From contig OY781463.1 of the NCBI GenBank assembly GCA_963676725.1, positions 2,480,001 to 2,544,000 of the forward strand: a DNA stretch of 64,000 nucleotides, read 5' to 3'. This stretch comes from G963662905 sp963676725 (GTDB lineage: Bacteria > Bacteroidota > Bacteroidia > Bacteroidales > WRLA01). Both the position numbers and the translations under genes were made by a program. Every line of letters begins with the position of its first letter. Position 1 is the first letter of the stretch. A model generated the notes under the pieces. That model did not search any database. It was not told the origin of the DNA and saw only the letters and a list, made by a program, of their open reading frames with translations. Below are positions 27,335 through 36,358 of the stretch, piece after piece.

Positions 27335-29995
27335 TTAATTCACGATAATTTTTTGAGTAATTCTCTGTCCGTCATTTTCTATACTCACCAAATAAACACC
27401 CGCAGTTTTTGGTGCAGGGATGCTTTCCGAGCCTTCATAAATGCTTAGAATTTGTCCTGTTATATTGCTGAGGATGATGCGCTCGGCAGGCGTATTGCTG
27501 CTTATATTGATCATTCCCCCGGACACAAAAACCTTCAAAGTATTGATGTCGGTTTCTTCTATGGCAGTGGTGTTGAAATGCAGTTTAAAACGTGTTTCAT
27601 TGTCGTTTAAGCTCCAATCAAATGTATATTCCCCATCGTTAAGATCGTAGAAAACATTGAGTTTGGTGTCTTCGAGAATTGCTGTTGAAATGTCAGCTAT
27701 TTCCTTAATGCCAATGGAGTAAGTGCCGGCTTCGTTATTGGTGAAACCGAGCTGAATGGTTTCGGTTTCGGGGCGGACATCCACGGACAGCATTCCGTCA
27801 GAATTTTCAGACCACAATTGAGACAGTCCATTGGTTCCGCTCAGGATTTTCCATGCATCCCTGCTGATTTCAAAACCTTCATTTGCTTCTGCCCGGAAAA
27901 GGATCCAGAGTGCATCTCGGTAGCTGCCATTATTTGCTTCGAGAACCAATCCGTTTTGAAGCAGATTGCTTCCGGATTTTCCCACAGGTTGGTGGCATCG
28001 CATGCTATTGTCAAGTGCGAAATCTTTAGCTGAGGCAGTATAGATAAAGAAGCCTTCCATGGGTGCAACATATTGGGATCCTTCGCCATAACCACCGGTT
28101 TGCGTATAGGTTAAATATGCGGTTCCATTCCATGTGTATTTTGAACCATAACCGCTGACCTGGTCCCAATCGATATAGGACGGGTAGGGGTTGCCGACCA
28201 GGTTCATGCCTGCTGATTCTCCGCTGCCGGCAGCAGTGATGGGGATGCTTGGATCTCCTGTGTTGGGTGTACCGGTGTAGGTAAAATCCATTTTTGCTCC
28301 ACCCGGCATCCAGAGGCTGTAGCCTTTTACTGGTGTGAGGTTGGTTTCGAGATCGGTAATGTCTTCCCATCCGGTCGTGCCCTCGTTCCATTGCTGCAGG
28401 TACATGTCTGTAAAAAGGTCGCCTGCCAGAGTGGTGGCGTTGGGCACGGAAATAAAGTGCCAGTGGCCGTCTTCGGTAAGGCTTTGCTTGATATTGACTG
28501 TGCCGTTGCTGGTGATGGTGCCGTTGGTGATGAGTGAGCCGCCTGGGTTAATGGTGAGTGAACCACCGCTTTCGATGGTGAGGTCGTTGCAATCCGCGGT
28601 TTCTGTTGATCCTATTACAGGGTTTGAGGCTGGTGCTGGTACCTGCGGTATGGTTATGTTGTCGGCATTGGTTGGTACAACAGCCGGACTCCAGTTGGAA
28701 GCAGTCTCCCATGCAGAGGATGAAGTACCTGCCCAGGTTTGGCTGTAGTCCGCTTCATAGGACCCGATGGTTGGAGATGAATGTCTTGCTTCTCCCCGTT
28801 GGTCAGTGGTTAGGGTTGCATCCCAGGCTCCGGCGCCAATGGCTACGCTGCCACTTTCAATTTTGAGGGTTTGGGTGAGGCCGCCATTGTTGGCAAGTCC
28901 TGTTGATAAATTCAGGGAACCCGATCCACCGCCCCCAACTTTTGTAAAGGTGCCATCGCCATCCTGATCTGTCCAGTCTGAATTTTCTGCCCATGTGTAA
29001 AAATGAGAAATTCCTACAATATTATAACCAAGGTCAGTTATAGTTCCATCAGAGAATATATCAGGTCCTGCCCAAGTGGGATCTGGGCCTGTATTGTTTG
29101 CCAATATGGAGTTTTGTACCGTTATACCATCACCAATACCATCATAAATACCTCCACCCAGAACGGTTGCTGTATTTCCACAAATTGTAGAGAAATAAAC
29201 TGCTAAACTATTAGCAGCTCCCTCAGAAGATAAATATATGCCACCACCATTAGATGCGCTATTTTCATAAAACGTGCAATTTTTCATCACAACGGCTGCG
29301 CTGCTGGGGTTATTCCCTTCCCATTCCCAAATGTATAAACCACCACCGTCGTTTGCACTATTGTTGTCAACAGTGCAATTTATCATATTCAAATCAAAGC
29401 CCTGACAATAAATTCCGCCTCCATAATTGTCAGATTCACAGTCACTTACCGAACAATTTGTCATGGTAACGGTCCCGGCAACAGCATCAGCGCCACTAGG
29501 TGCACAGGCCAGGCCACCACCATATCCAGCTTTTGAACCTTGAATATGAACATTGGTAAGATTGAGAACCCCTTCTGAAACCCATAAGGAACCACCAATA
29601 TTACCAGCACCAACATCCCCCCCTTTTACGGTCATATTACTTATTTCAACTGTTATACCGTCAGCATCTATTCTAAATAAATTCAACACGGTAATGCCTG
29701 GAGAAGGTACCTGAACAGTAATGTCCAGCCCTGAACTAATATCATTGCCGTTAATTGTTACAGCATCTGTAATTTCTGGCAGGTTTCCTGAAACAGTAAT
29801 TGTTGAACCCGAAGTCAGGTCGAAATTGATAATGTCATCCACGGCAGTGCTGCTATTGGATTGGTTGATGGCCCAACTCAAGGATCCAGAGGTGTTTACT
29901 GTGCCATTATCAGTAATTTGCGTTACTGTGTAGGTTGCTGCTGTAACTAGCCCGCAACTAAACAAAAGCAGAATAAAAAGTAAATTTTTTCTCAT
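27335..29995 (-). CDS. Secreted beta-helix protein with T9SS sorting domain (cassette 1)
   Basis: 886 residues. A signal peptide (RKNLLFILLLFSCGLVTA) precedes a right-handed beta-helix (~40-400) of the choice-of-anchor Q kind: repeats such as NCTVDNNSANDGGGLY and the segment SILANNTGPDP...LGYNIVG, then GSGSLNLSTGLANNGGLTQTL. A W-x-G...SNWSP module starts at ~425, then a conserved C-terminal block (~510-800) with GSKYTWNGTAY and GSQYVAPMEGFF, and a sorting domain in the last 80 residues (ILSNITGQILS, AGVYLVSI). The C-terminal half is closely related to the proteins at 33656 and 38406, whereas the N-terminal domain is different. Expected to be surface-attached; no enzyme motif seen. Confidence 0.9.
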   Translation of the reverse strand: MRKNLLFILLLFSCGLVTAATYTVTQITDNGTVNTSGSLSWAINQSNSSTAVDDIINFDLTSGSTITVSGNLPEITDAVTINGNDISSGLDITVQVPSPGITVLNLFRIDADGITVEISNMTVKGGDVGAGNIGGSLWVSEGVLNLTNVHIQGSKAGYGGGLACAPSGADAVAGTVTMTNCSVSDCESDNYGGGIYCQGFDLNMINCTVDNNSANDGGGLYIWEWEGNNPSSAAVVMKNCTFYENSASNGGGIYLSSEGAANSLAVYFSTICGNTATVLGGGIYDGIGDGITVQNSILANNTGPDPTWAGPDIFSDGTITDLGYNIVGISHFYTWAENSDWTDQDGDGTFTKVGGGGSGSLNLSTGLANNGGLTQTLKIESGSVAIGAGAWDATLTTDQRGEARHSSPTIGSYEADYSQTWAGTSSSAWETASNWSPAVVPTNADNITIPQVPAPASNPVIGSTETADCNDLTIESGGSLTINPGGSLITNGTITSNGTVNIKQSLTEDGHWHFISVPNATTLAGDLFTDMYLQQWNEGTTGWEDITDLETNLTPVKGYSLWMPGGAKMDFTYTGTPNTGDPSIPITAAGSGESAGMNLVGNPYPSYIDWDQVSGYGSKYTWNGTAYLTYTQTGGYGEGSQYVAPMEGFFIYTASAKDFALDNSMRCHQPVGKSGSNLLQNGLVLEANNGSYRDALWILFRAEANEGFEISRDAWKILSGTNGLSQLWSENSDGMLSVDVRPETETIQLGFTNNEAGTYSIGIKEIADISTAILEDTKLNVFYDLNDGEYTFDWSLNDNETRFKLHFNTTAIEETDINTLKVFVSGGMINISSNTPAERIILSNITGQILSIYEGSESIPAPKTAGVYLVSIENDGQRITQKIIVN

Positions 29996-30109
29996 AATAA
30001 ATAATTTTTAATGTGTTTTATTTCTTGAATTTATATTTCTTACTAATATCAGTTTGGGAATCCCATCTTTTTTCTGATACAGCCTGTACGCTTTTTAACT
30101 TCCAAAAAT

Positions 30110-30217
30110 TCATCCGGCACGGCCATAGCCATTATTTGAAAGCGTTTGACCGGACGCAAAAAGGGAAAAGCTAAAAAGCATTGCGGCATGGAGTAAAAAA
30201 AGTTTTTTCTTTTTCAT
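30110..30217 (-). CDS. Signal-peptide-only mini ORF, possible remnant
   Basis: 35 codons on the minus strand starting ATG-AAA-AAG-AAA. It translates to a basic N terminus, a hydrophobic core (LFLLHAAMLFSFSLFA) and SGQTLSNNGYGRAG before TGA. It looks like the first part of an exported protein whose body is lost, or a very small secreted peptide. It lies between the cassette 1 regulator and the cassette 1 secreted gene, with the same A-rich start context. The remainder of the 29996-30424 gap shows nothing recognisable. Confidence 0.45.
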   Translation of the reverse strand: MKKKKLFLLHAAMLFSFSLFASGQTLSNNGYGRAG

Positions 30218-30424
30218 AGGTTTGGTTCTTAAAAATTATACTGACTCAAAGCAAGTTTTGCAGCCATAAATTTAAAGAATTGTTTATTTAGGTTTTTGTG
30301 TATTGTGTTCGGAATCCTGAAAACTTTGTTCGGAATCCTGAAAATAGCCTGAAATAGGTCTGGTTTAAAGACAGATTGGATGGAAAGAAGTTTTTTTTTG
30401 CTCTAAAGAAAGCTGAACCTTAGA

Positions 30425-32131
30425 TTAATCTTCATTTTCAGGATCAAAATTCTCCCTGTCCATTTTCTGAAATTCTCCGGGAGTCATCCCGCTTATTTTT
30501 TTAAAGGCAGCAATAAAGGTGGAGCGTGCCTGAAAACCTGACTTGTACATGATCTGTTCGAGTGAATATGTGCCATTTTTGTTTTCGATAATCAGCCTTT
30601 CGGCTTCAGCCACCCTGAACGAATTAACGAAAGCATTGAAGTTGCTTTGGTGGTATTGATTGATGGCTTGAGAAAGGTATTTTTGATTGCTGCCAAGCAG
30701 CCCAACCACCTCATCAATGGTCAGATTAGGGTTTTGGAAAAGTTTTTCTTCCTGTATCAATCGCTTTGTTTTTAAATACAATTGTTCCAACTGTCCGTTT
30801 TCGGTGTTTTGCTCAGTGAGTTCAATAATACGATCACTTTGGAAAATAATGTGTTCCTGTTGGGCAATCAAGGCAATGTTTTTAAGGTAGAGTGCTCTGA
30901 GTTTGTTGTGCCTGAATCGAAGAAAATATACTATAAACAGAAATAGTACGAATAAAAATATCAGACCGGAAATCATCACCAGTTCACGGTTTTTACTGTT
31001 TTGAATTTCAAGTTTCTGGTTTTTAATCTGTTGTGTTTTCTCACTAAGTTCATGAAGAATACTTAATTCGATAAAAGCTTCATACTTTTCCTTGGAATTA
31101 ATAGAGTCGTGGAGCTGGTTTAAAATATTAAAAGCATCATACAACTTCCGGGTATTATTTTGTTTTAGGTAGATATCTGCCATAAAATTTAAGGCATTTA
31201 CCTGTTGGGGCAGGTCACCCTGAGCCCGGGCAATTTGATAGCTTTCTTCTGACTTTTGTAATGCCGTCAGGATGTCGTTATCTTCAAATGCCAGATAAGC
31301 CAGGTTAAGTAAAATATGAGGGTTCGTGCTCCGCTCAGGCTGCTGTTCCAACTGCTTGAGCGATTTATTGAAAAAATTGGAAGCTGCGTTTTTATTCCCT
31401 GTTATTTTGTAATATTCTCCAATGTTATTGTATAATTCGAGTATGCCATGATGATAACTGATTTTATTGTAGTAGTAAAATGCGGAGTCATATGCTGCTA
31501 AAACCTCCTGCTCATTTCCGTTCTGGTCTATCAGCAGACTGTTGAAGTTCTGATAAATCAATCCCAGATAATAATCATCCGGATTATCCTTAAAATATTC
31601 GAGTGCCTGTGAAAGTTCGTACGCGCTTTTTTCAAAATCCCTGGTAATCCGGTAAAGCCTGCCGATATTGATGCGTACCTGTGCCCTCCCCTCTGTGTTT
31701 TCGGTTTTTTGTTCAATTTCCAATGCCTTCTGGTAGTACGAAAGAGATTTGTTGTATTCGCCCAGCATATCATAATTGATGCCGATATTGTTGAGCAGGC
31801 GGTATTGCAAATTAGGTTCATTTACTGCTTCCGGGCTGTGCAATGCCTTGAAATAATAGGAATTACTTACTTTGTGATAACCTTTGTAGTAATAAAGCAC
31901 TCCCTTCAGATAGCTGGCCATGGTCACCAGGCTGTCGTTACCCGATTTTATGGCATACAACTCAGCTTTATCAGCAGCTGCCATTTGAGCAGAATCAGTA
32001 CTTGGGATTTGGGATTTAATGTTTTTCAGGTAAAAGTTAGCCGAATCACTCCAAACACTGGTCTGCGCAGACAGTAAAGTGCTGATGAATAAAATGAATA
32101 TACTGTAAAAGATTCTTCCCCTTATTATCAA
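30425..32131 (-). CDS. Membrane TPR / AraC-type regulator (cassette 1)
   Basis: About 568 residues. A longer frame reaches 32191, but its first codons overlap an excellent promoter (see 32162-32191), so translation more likely starts at TTG 32131, which gives a short basic start and a signal-like hydrophobic segment ending LLSAQ. Periplasmic TPR repeats follow (~60-350, for example NIGINYDMLGEYNKSLSYYQKALEI split over two helices). A membrane segment lies near residue 385 (GLIFLFVLFLFIVYFL), then a coiled linker and a C-terminal AraC double helix-turn-helix (SLEQIMYKSGFQARSTF, GMTPGEFQK). It probably senses an envelope signal and acts on the adjacent cassette in the same orientation (inference). 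Confidence 0.85.
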   Translation of the reverse strand: MIIRGRIFYSIFILFISTLLSAQTSVWSDSANFYLKNIKSQIPSTDSAQMAAADKAELYAIKSGNDSLVTMASYLKGVLYYYKGYHKVSNSYYFKALHSPEAVNEPNLQYRLLNNIGINYDMLGEYNKSLSYYQKALEIEQKTENTEGRAQVRINIGRLYRITRDFEKSAYELSQALEYFKDNPDDYYLGLIYQNFNSLLIDQNGNEQEVLAAYDSAFYYYNKISYHHGILELYNNIGEYYKITGNKNAASNFFNKSLKQLEQQPERSTNPHILLNLAYLAFEDNDILTALQKSEESYQIARAQGDLPQQVNALNFMADIYLKQNNTRKLYDAFNILNQLHDSINSKEKYEAFIELSILHELSEKTQQIKNQKLEIQNSKNRELVMISGLIFLFVLFLFIVYFLRFRHNKLRALYLKNIALIAQQEHIIFQSDRIIELTEQNTENGQLEQLYLKTKRLIQEEKLFQNPNLTIDEVVGLLGSNQKYLSQAINQYHQSNFNAFVNSFRVAEAERLIIENKNGTYSLEQIMYKSGFQARSTFIAAFKKISGMTPGEFQKMDRENFDPENED

Positions 32132-32161
32132 AATGCAACACCTTAATATTTTTTCCTTCAC

Positions 32162-32191
32162 CAAAGATAGAAAACCTATGGATAAAAACAA
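32162..32191 (-). promoter_or_regulatory. Bacteroidetes-type promoter of the cassette 1 regulator
   Basis: On the minus strand TTG (32189-32191), 19 bases, then TATCTTTG (32162-32169): an exact match to TTG-N19-TAnnTTTG. It decides the start of the downstream gene by excluding the upstream TTG codons. Confidence 0.7.
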
Positions 32192-32634
32192 GCTGTAGTG
32201 ATAAATTTAAGGAAAAAACGGAGCTTGGGATTGAAGCTTATTATCAGAATTAAGGTGTTCAGATCAATGCATTTTCCAATCAATTATTTCAAAGTTCTAA
32301 TGATTTTTCCTGCCAACAATTACTGCATTTCGTTCTTTTTTTTTGGTCGAAAGGACAGAGTTTGGGAGCGAAAAATCTATTTTCTATCAAGCTCAATCCG
32401 AAAGTGCCTCCTGCTTCAGGCTTGTTTATCAAAACAACTCATTCTGGAAAAGTGCTACCTCTTTGAGCCATATTAAACCCTTGAATTTTATAAACCTGTC
32501 TTTTTGACGACAATCGGTGAATTGTTGAAATACATAGGATGGAATTGGGATATGGAAAAAATAAGCTCTAATTTAACATTTAACGGGTACTGAACTTATT
32601 CATTCAGATGCTTTTATGAATCATTCATAAAAAA
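32192..32634. other. Gap with no gene recognised
   Basis: The 440 bases between the regulator and the MazG-like gene contain one 92-codon plus-strand frame (32198-32476) with poor composition, and a short stretch TTTGGTCGAAAGGACAGAG like part of the inverted-repeat element at 55480. Nothing else is supported. Confidence 0.5.
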
Positions 32635-32976
32635 CTAAGCAAGATCTGTGTATTTGGTTGCCAGGTTTTTCGACTTCTCCACCGGATATTTTTCGGCATT
32701 CTTTTTCATTTTGTCCATTACAATTTCCTGAACATCGAAACCATATTTTTCGGCCAGCATAAAGGCATAGGCAAATACATCGGCCAGTTCTTCTTTCACT
32801 TTTTCCAGATTCACGGTGTCGAGCTGTTCGTAATTCTTCCAAAGATAAAGCTCGTTGAGCTCTCCTGCTTCTATAGAAAGGGCAATTGCCAGGTCTTTGG
32901 GATTATGAAATTGCTTCCAGTTGCGCTCATCCCTAAATTCAAGCAATGCTTTTGTTATCGTATCAATGTCGGCCAT
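32635..32976 (-). CDS. MazG-like nucleotide pyrophosphohydrolase
   Basis: 113 residues, all-alpha. It carries the MazG metal-binding pattern: EAGELNELYLW at ~36-46 and EELADVFAYAFML at ~60-72 supply the acidic cluster, and KKNAEKYPVEKSK near the end is typical of the short MazG-like/iMazG group. It is expected to hydrolyse non-canonical or excess (d)NTPs to NMP and pyrophosphate in the cytoplasm as a housecleaning enzyme. It is a stand-alone gene between two cassettes and appears unrelated to them. Confidence 0.9.
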   Translation of the reverse strand: MADIDTITKALLEFRDERNWKQFHNPKDLAIALSIEAGELNELYLWKNYEQLDTVNLEKVKEELADVFAYAFMLAEKYGFDVQEIVMDKMKKNAEKYPVEKSKNLATKYTDLA

Positions 32977-33082
32977 GATGATTCAAATTTTTGGCAATTT
33001 GTGGATTTTTTCCGACATTACATCTCTTTACACCAAAAAAGCGATTTGGTGTAGCTAAATATATTTACCATTTTATTGAATT

Positions 33083-33192
33083 TCTCCTCCTCTGCCGAAA
33101 ATCTGGCAGAGGGATAACACATATATTTTTGTTTCGGCAACGACAGCTAGGGCTCTTTATCAATTTTTTATTATTTCCTCGCTGCCTTTGCC
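33083..33192. repeat. REP-like intergenic element, partial
   Basis: TTTCTCCTCCTCTGCC, then GAAAATCT, then GGCAGAG (a 7-bp stem), followed ~90 bases later by GCTGCCTTTGCC (33181-33192), the same 12-mer as in the nested element at 26661. It appears to be a degraded relative. The rest of the 32977-33350 gap holds no gene. Confidence 0.55.
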
Positions 33193-33350
33193 ATTATACC
33201 TAAAAAATGATCGTTCGCTGGAGGCTTTCAATAGATAGTAAAAATGACGACTAAGGAATCGAACACACCATCTATGAAAATATACTAAATCTTCATCTTC
33301 AGGATGTTAATCAATAAAAAAGTCCGAAAACTATTTCATAATTCACGATT

Positions 33351-33575
33351 CTATTCCTCCAATTTTCGCTTCTTAAACTCATACACTTTCTTCCCACCAT
33401 AAGCCGCGCCCAGTGCCAGCATAATAAATATTCCGCCACCAATGGGTGCGCCACCACCAACAGGTGTGTTTCCTGCATCCGGTGCACCACCACCATCGTT
33501 CGGGCTTGGTGGTACTTGTGCGCTTAGGCTGATGCTGAGAAAAAGTACGATTACAATACTGAGTAATTTTTTCAT
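33351..33575 (-). CDS. Small Gly-rich protein with C-terminal membrane tail (cassette 2)
   Basis: 74 residues, identical to the cassette 1 protein through residue ~66 and then ending KVYEFKKRKLEE. The two genes are also nearly identical as DNA, with only a few differences over about 200 bases. It has the same signal peptide, Gly/Pro linker and APIGGGIFIMLALGAAYGGKK tail. It follows the 802-residue T9SS gene after a hairpin. Confidence 0.85.
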   Translation of the reverse strand: MKKLLSIVIVLFLSISLSAQVPPSPNDGGGAPDAGNTPVGGGAPIGGGIFIMLALGAAYGGKKVYEFKKRKLEE

Positions 33576-33604
33576 AGGTCTTGCTTTTTTATTTTTTATT
33601 TTAT

Positions 33605-33637
33605 ACTCATCGGATGTACTTAAGACATCCGATGAGT
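33605..33637 (-). other. Intercistronic hairpin, cassette 2
   Basis: ACTCATCGGAT (33605-33615) pairs with ATCCGATGAGT (33627-33637), with the 11-base loop nearly the same as in cassette 1. Followed on the minus strand by A-rich leader sequence. Confidence 0.78.
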
Positions 33638-33655
33638 TAGAAAGGTATATTTGTT

Positions 33656-36064
33656 TTAATTCACGATAATTTTTTGTGTACGCCTTTGTCCTTCAGATTC
33701 AACACTCACCAAATAAACACCCGCTATTTTTGGTGCAGGGATGCTTTCCGAGCCTTCATAAATGCTTAGAATTTGTCCTGTTATATTGCTGAGGATGATG
33801 CGCTCGGCAGGCGTATTGCTGCTTATATTGATCATTCCCCCGGACACAAAAACCTTCAAAGTGTTGATGTCGGTTTCTGCTATGGCAGTGGTGTTTAAAT
33901 GCAGTTTAAAACGTGTTTCATCATCGTTTAAACTCCAGTTAAAGCTGTAATCGCTTTGGGTGAGATCGTGGAAGATGTTTTCTTTGGTGTCTTCGAGTAT
34001 TGCTGTTGAAATGTCAGCTATTTCCTTAATGCCAATGGAGTAGATTCCTTCCTGATCGTTGGTAAAACCAAGTTGGATGCTTTCCTGTTCAGGACGTACA
34101 TCTACGGCCAGCTTACCATCCGTGCTTACCGACCAAAGCTGGGATAAGCCTTCTGTTCCACTTTGGATTTTCCAGGCGTCTCTCGCAAGCTCAAAACCTG
34201 CGGCAGCTTCCTCTTCAAAAACGATCCAAAGTACATCTTCGTAGCTGCCGTTAGAGGCTGCCAGAACAAGGCCATTGCTCAGATTTTTGTTACCCTCTTT
34301 TTTGTCCGGAGGTGGCTGCTGGGTGCGCATGGCATCGGTCAGGCTGAAGGTGCCTGCACTGTTCACCACCACAAAAAAGCCTTCCATGGGTGCCACATAC
34401 TGCGATCCTGTTCCATAGCTGCCGGTTTGGGTATATGCATCATATGCTGTACCGTTCCAGGTGTATTTGGAACCATAACCCGATACAAGATCCCAATCGA
34501 GATAAGAGGGATAGGGATTACCCAGAAGATTGGTACCGTCATTTTCTTTACCCGACACCTCGGTATAGGTAATCGCAAGACTCTGATTTCCGGTATTGGG
34601 TGTTCCCGAAAAAGTAAAAGTTTCTCCTGGTGGTTTCCCTGCAGATTGAATATAAACTCCATAGCCTTTTGTAGGGGTAAGCGTTTCAGTAAGGCTGGTA
34701 ATATCAGACCACAGGCCTGCAGACTCATCCCAGTTTTGAAGATAAAACCCCTCAAATATACCGGATACAGCATTGGCGACAGGAGAGGAGGTTAAATACC
34801 AGGTGTCGTAACCTAAAATTTTCTCTGCATTAAATGTTCCATTGTTGATGATGGTTCCGGCAGTAATTAGTGAACCACCCGAATTAAGAGTAAGGCTGGC
34901 ACTTGCGTCAACAGTAAGATTTTTGCAGTATGCACCTACTCCTGATGCGATAACAGGAAAATTGTTACTGGCACCTGATACATCAGGCACGATAACACCA
35001 TCTACTACCGTTGGTAAAATATCACCGTCCCAGTTGGTGTTTGTTGCCCATGCAGTGCTGGTTGTGCCGGTCCAGGTTACGTGAGGAGGCATCAAGTATG
35101 GGTATCCGTTGTTTATTTGGCTATTGATATTCCAATAGTCATTATTTCCTCCATCATCATTGGGGTTGCCCACAAAGTCCCATGCTGTAGTTAAGCCAAC
35201 GGTAGTTTCATCTGTAAAGGTTGCGACATTTTTCATTTCGGCAGTGGTTTTGCCTGTTACCGCGCCGTTATCATCTCCAGAACTGCTAGTTCCCGAAGTA
35301 GTTACATCCCAAAAACAATTTGTATTTGTACTACCATTATTAAATCCTACAAATCCGTTATTAAATCCACCAGGACTATTAATTATTCCAAAAGAGTAAC
35401 AGTTCGTAACAGTACCGAAGTTGTTTACACCCAAAATTCCGCCTATAAAAAATCCTGTTACTTCAACATTGGCATATGAGTTAGATATTGTTCCCGATTG
35501 ACTATATCCAACAAGTCCACCCACGTTATAGGTTGCTGAAGCGGTACCAGTAGCATAGCAATTCTGGATGGTTCCATGATTTTCACCAACTAAACAAGAG
35601 GTTCCTTTGTTTCCAGGGCCAGAACTTCCAGTTATATCTGCATTAATAATACCCAGATTTTTAATTATTGCAGTGGTATGAATATAAGCAAAAGGAGCTG
35701 CGTTATGAGCTGTTGCATCCGGCAGATTAATGAAAATCCCTGATATCGTATGGCCTCCACCGTTGTAAGTGCCTTCAAACAGCTCACTATTATTCCCAAT
35801 GGGTGTGAAACCCGCTCCTGCTCCCCAGCCTGAAGATGCTGAAGCATCAATATCGGCAGTTTGCACATAATTCCTTTGCCAATACAAACCGGTTGCATCG
35901 CTATTTCCTTGCTGCTGTGTGAGCCAATAGAGGTTTTCGATTGTTGCAATTTGATAGGGGTTGCCTGCGCTGCCGTCTCCGGTGGTGGGTGCAGTGGCAG
36001 TTTGCGCCAGTATTTGCAAAGTTGCAAAAAAGGATAAGAACACGAAGAGTAATGCGTTTTTCAT
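33656..36064 (-). CDS. Secreted GLUG-repeat protein with T9SS sorting domain (cassette 2)
   Basis: 802 residues. A signal peptide (LLFVFLSFFATLQILAQ) leads to a domain starting GDGSAGNPYQIATIENLYWL, then GLUG-type repeats (~150-260: CLVGENHGTIQNCYATG, VGGLVGYSQSGTISNSY, IGGILGVNNFGTVTNCYS). A W-x-G...TNWDG module (~330) and a C-terminal block with GSKYTWNGTAY and SQYVAPMEGFF follow, ending in a sorting domain (ILSNITGQILS, AGVYLVSV). The last ~60 residues match the cassette 1 protein almost exactly. GLUG repeats occur in surface adhesins and in proteases of Gram-positive bacteria. Divergent from its regulator at 36359. Confidence 0.9.
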   Translation of the reverse strand: MKNALLFVFLSFFATLQILAQTATAPTTGDGSAGNPYQIATIENLYWLTQQQGNSDATGLYWQRNYVQTADIDASASSGWGAGAGFTPIGNNSELFEGTYNGGGHTISGIFINLPDATAHNAAPFAYIHTTAIIKNLGIINADITGSSGPGNKGTSCLVGENHGTIQNCYATGTASATYNVGGLVGYSQSGTISNSYANVEVTGFFIGGILGVNNFGTVTNCYSFGIINSPGGFNNGFVGFNNGSTNTNCFWDVTTSGTSSSGDDNGAVTGKTTAEMKNVATFTDETTVGLTTAWDFVGNPNDDGGNNDYWNINSQINNGYPYLMPPHVTWTGTTSTAWATNTNWDGDILPTVVDGVIVPDVSGASNNFPVIASGVGAYCKNLTVDASASLTLNSGGSLITAGTIINNGTFNAEKILGYDTWYLTSSPVANAVSGIFEGFYLQNWDESAGLWSDITSLTETLTPTKGYGVYIQSAGKPPGETFTFSGTPNTGNQSLAITYTEVSGKENDGTNLLGNPYPSYLDWDLVSGYGSKYTWNGTAYDAYTQTGSYGTGSQYVAPMEGFFVVVNSAGTFSLTDAMRTQQPPPDKKEGNKNLSNGLVLAASNGSYEDVLWIVFEEEAAAGFELARDAWKIQSGTEGLSQLWSVSTDGKLAVDVRPEQESIQLGFTNDQEGIYSIGIKEIADISTAILEDTKENIFHDLTQSDYSFNWSLNDDETRFKLHLNTTAIAETDINTLKVFVSGGMINISSNTPAERIILSNITGQILSIYEGSESIPAPKIAGVYLVSVESEGQRRTQKIIVN

Positions 36065-36103
36065 AATTTATTTGTATTTGGTTAGTGATTTTTTTCCTTC
36101 CAA

Positions 36104-36111
36104 CAAACATA
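36104..36111 (-). promoter_or_regulatory. -7 promoter element of the cassette 2 secreted gene
   Basis: TATGTTTG on the minus strand, a full TAnnTTTG match, 40 bases upstream of the start at 36064. No convincing -33 TTG at the usual spacing, which would fit dependence on an activator. Confidence 0.45.
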
Positions 36112-36296
36112 CTTTTGCTTAGGCACTAATCACTCTCAAAAACATACTTTTAATTCTCATTAATGAACTTTGTTTTATTCAGCTCAAAATCTAAACTTCA
36201 AAACATATCTCAAATTCAACAAAAACAAGCTGTTTCATTTTATCATGCAATTAAAAAACATGTGCGAAATTTCTTGGGCACTCCTGTGATTGTTTC

Positions 36297-36326
36297 TTGA
36301 TTATTCAGATAAATATCTTTATTTTG
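36297..36326 (+). promoter_or_regulatory. Candidate promoter of the cassette 2 regulator
   Basis: TTG at 36297-36299, 19 bases, TTATTTTG at 36319-36326 (one mismatch to TAnnTTTG). The transcript would start shortly before the ATG at 36359. Confidence 0.4.
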
Positions 36327-36358
36327 CCTCTTAATCTCATTTGGCATTTAAAATATTT

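Noticed and set aside
32198..32476. 92-codon plus-strand frame
   Set aside because: Low-complexity Phe/Lys/Ile composition, no good start context and no neighbours in the same operon.
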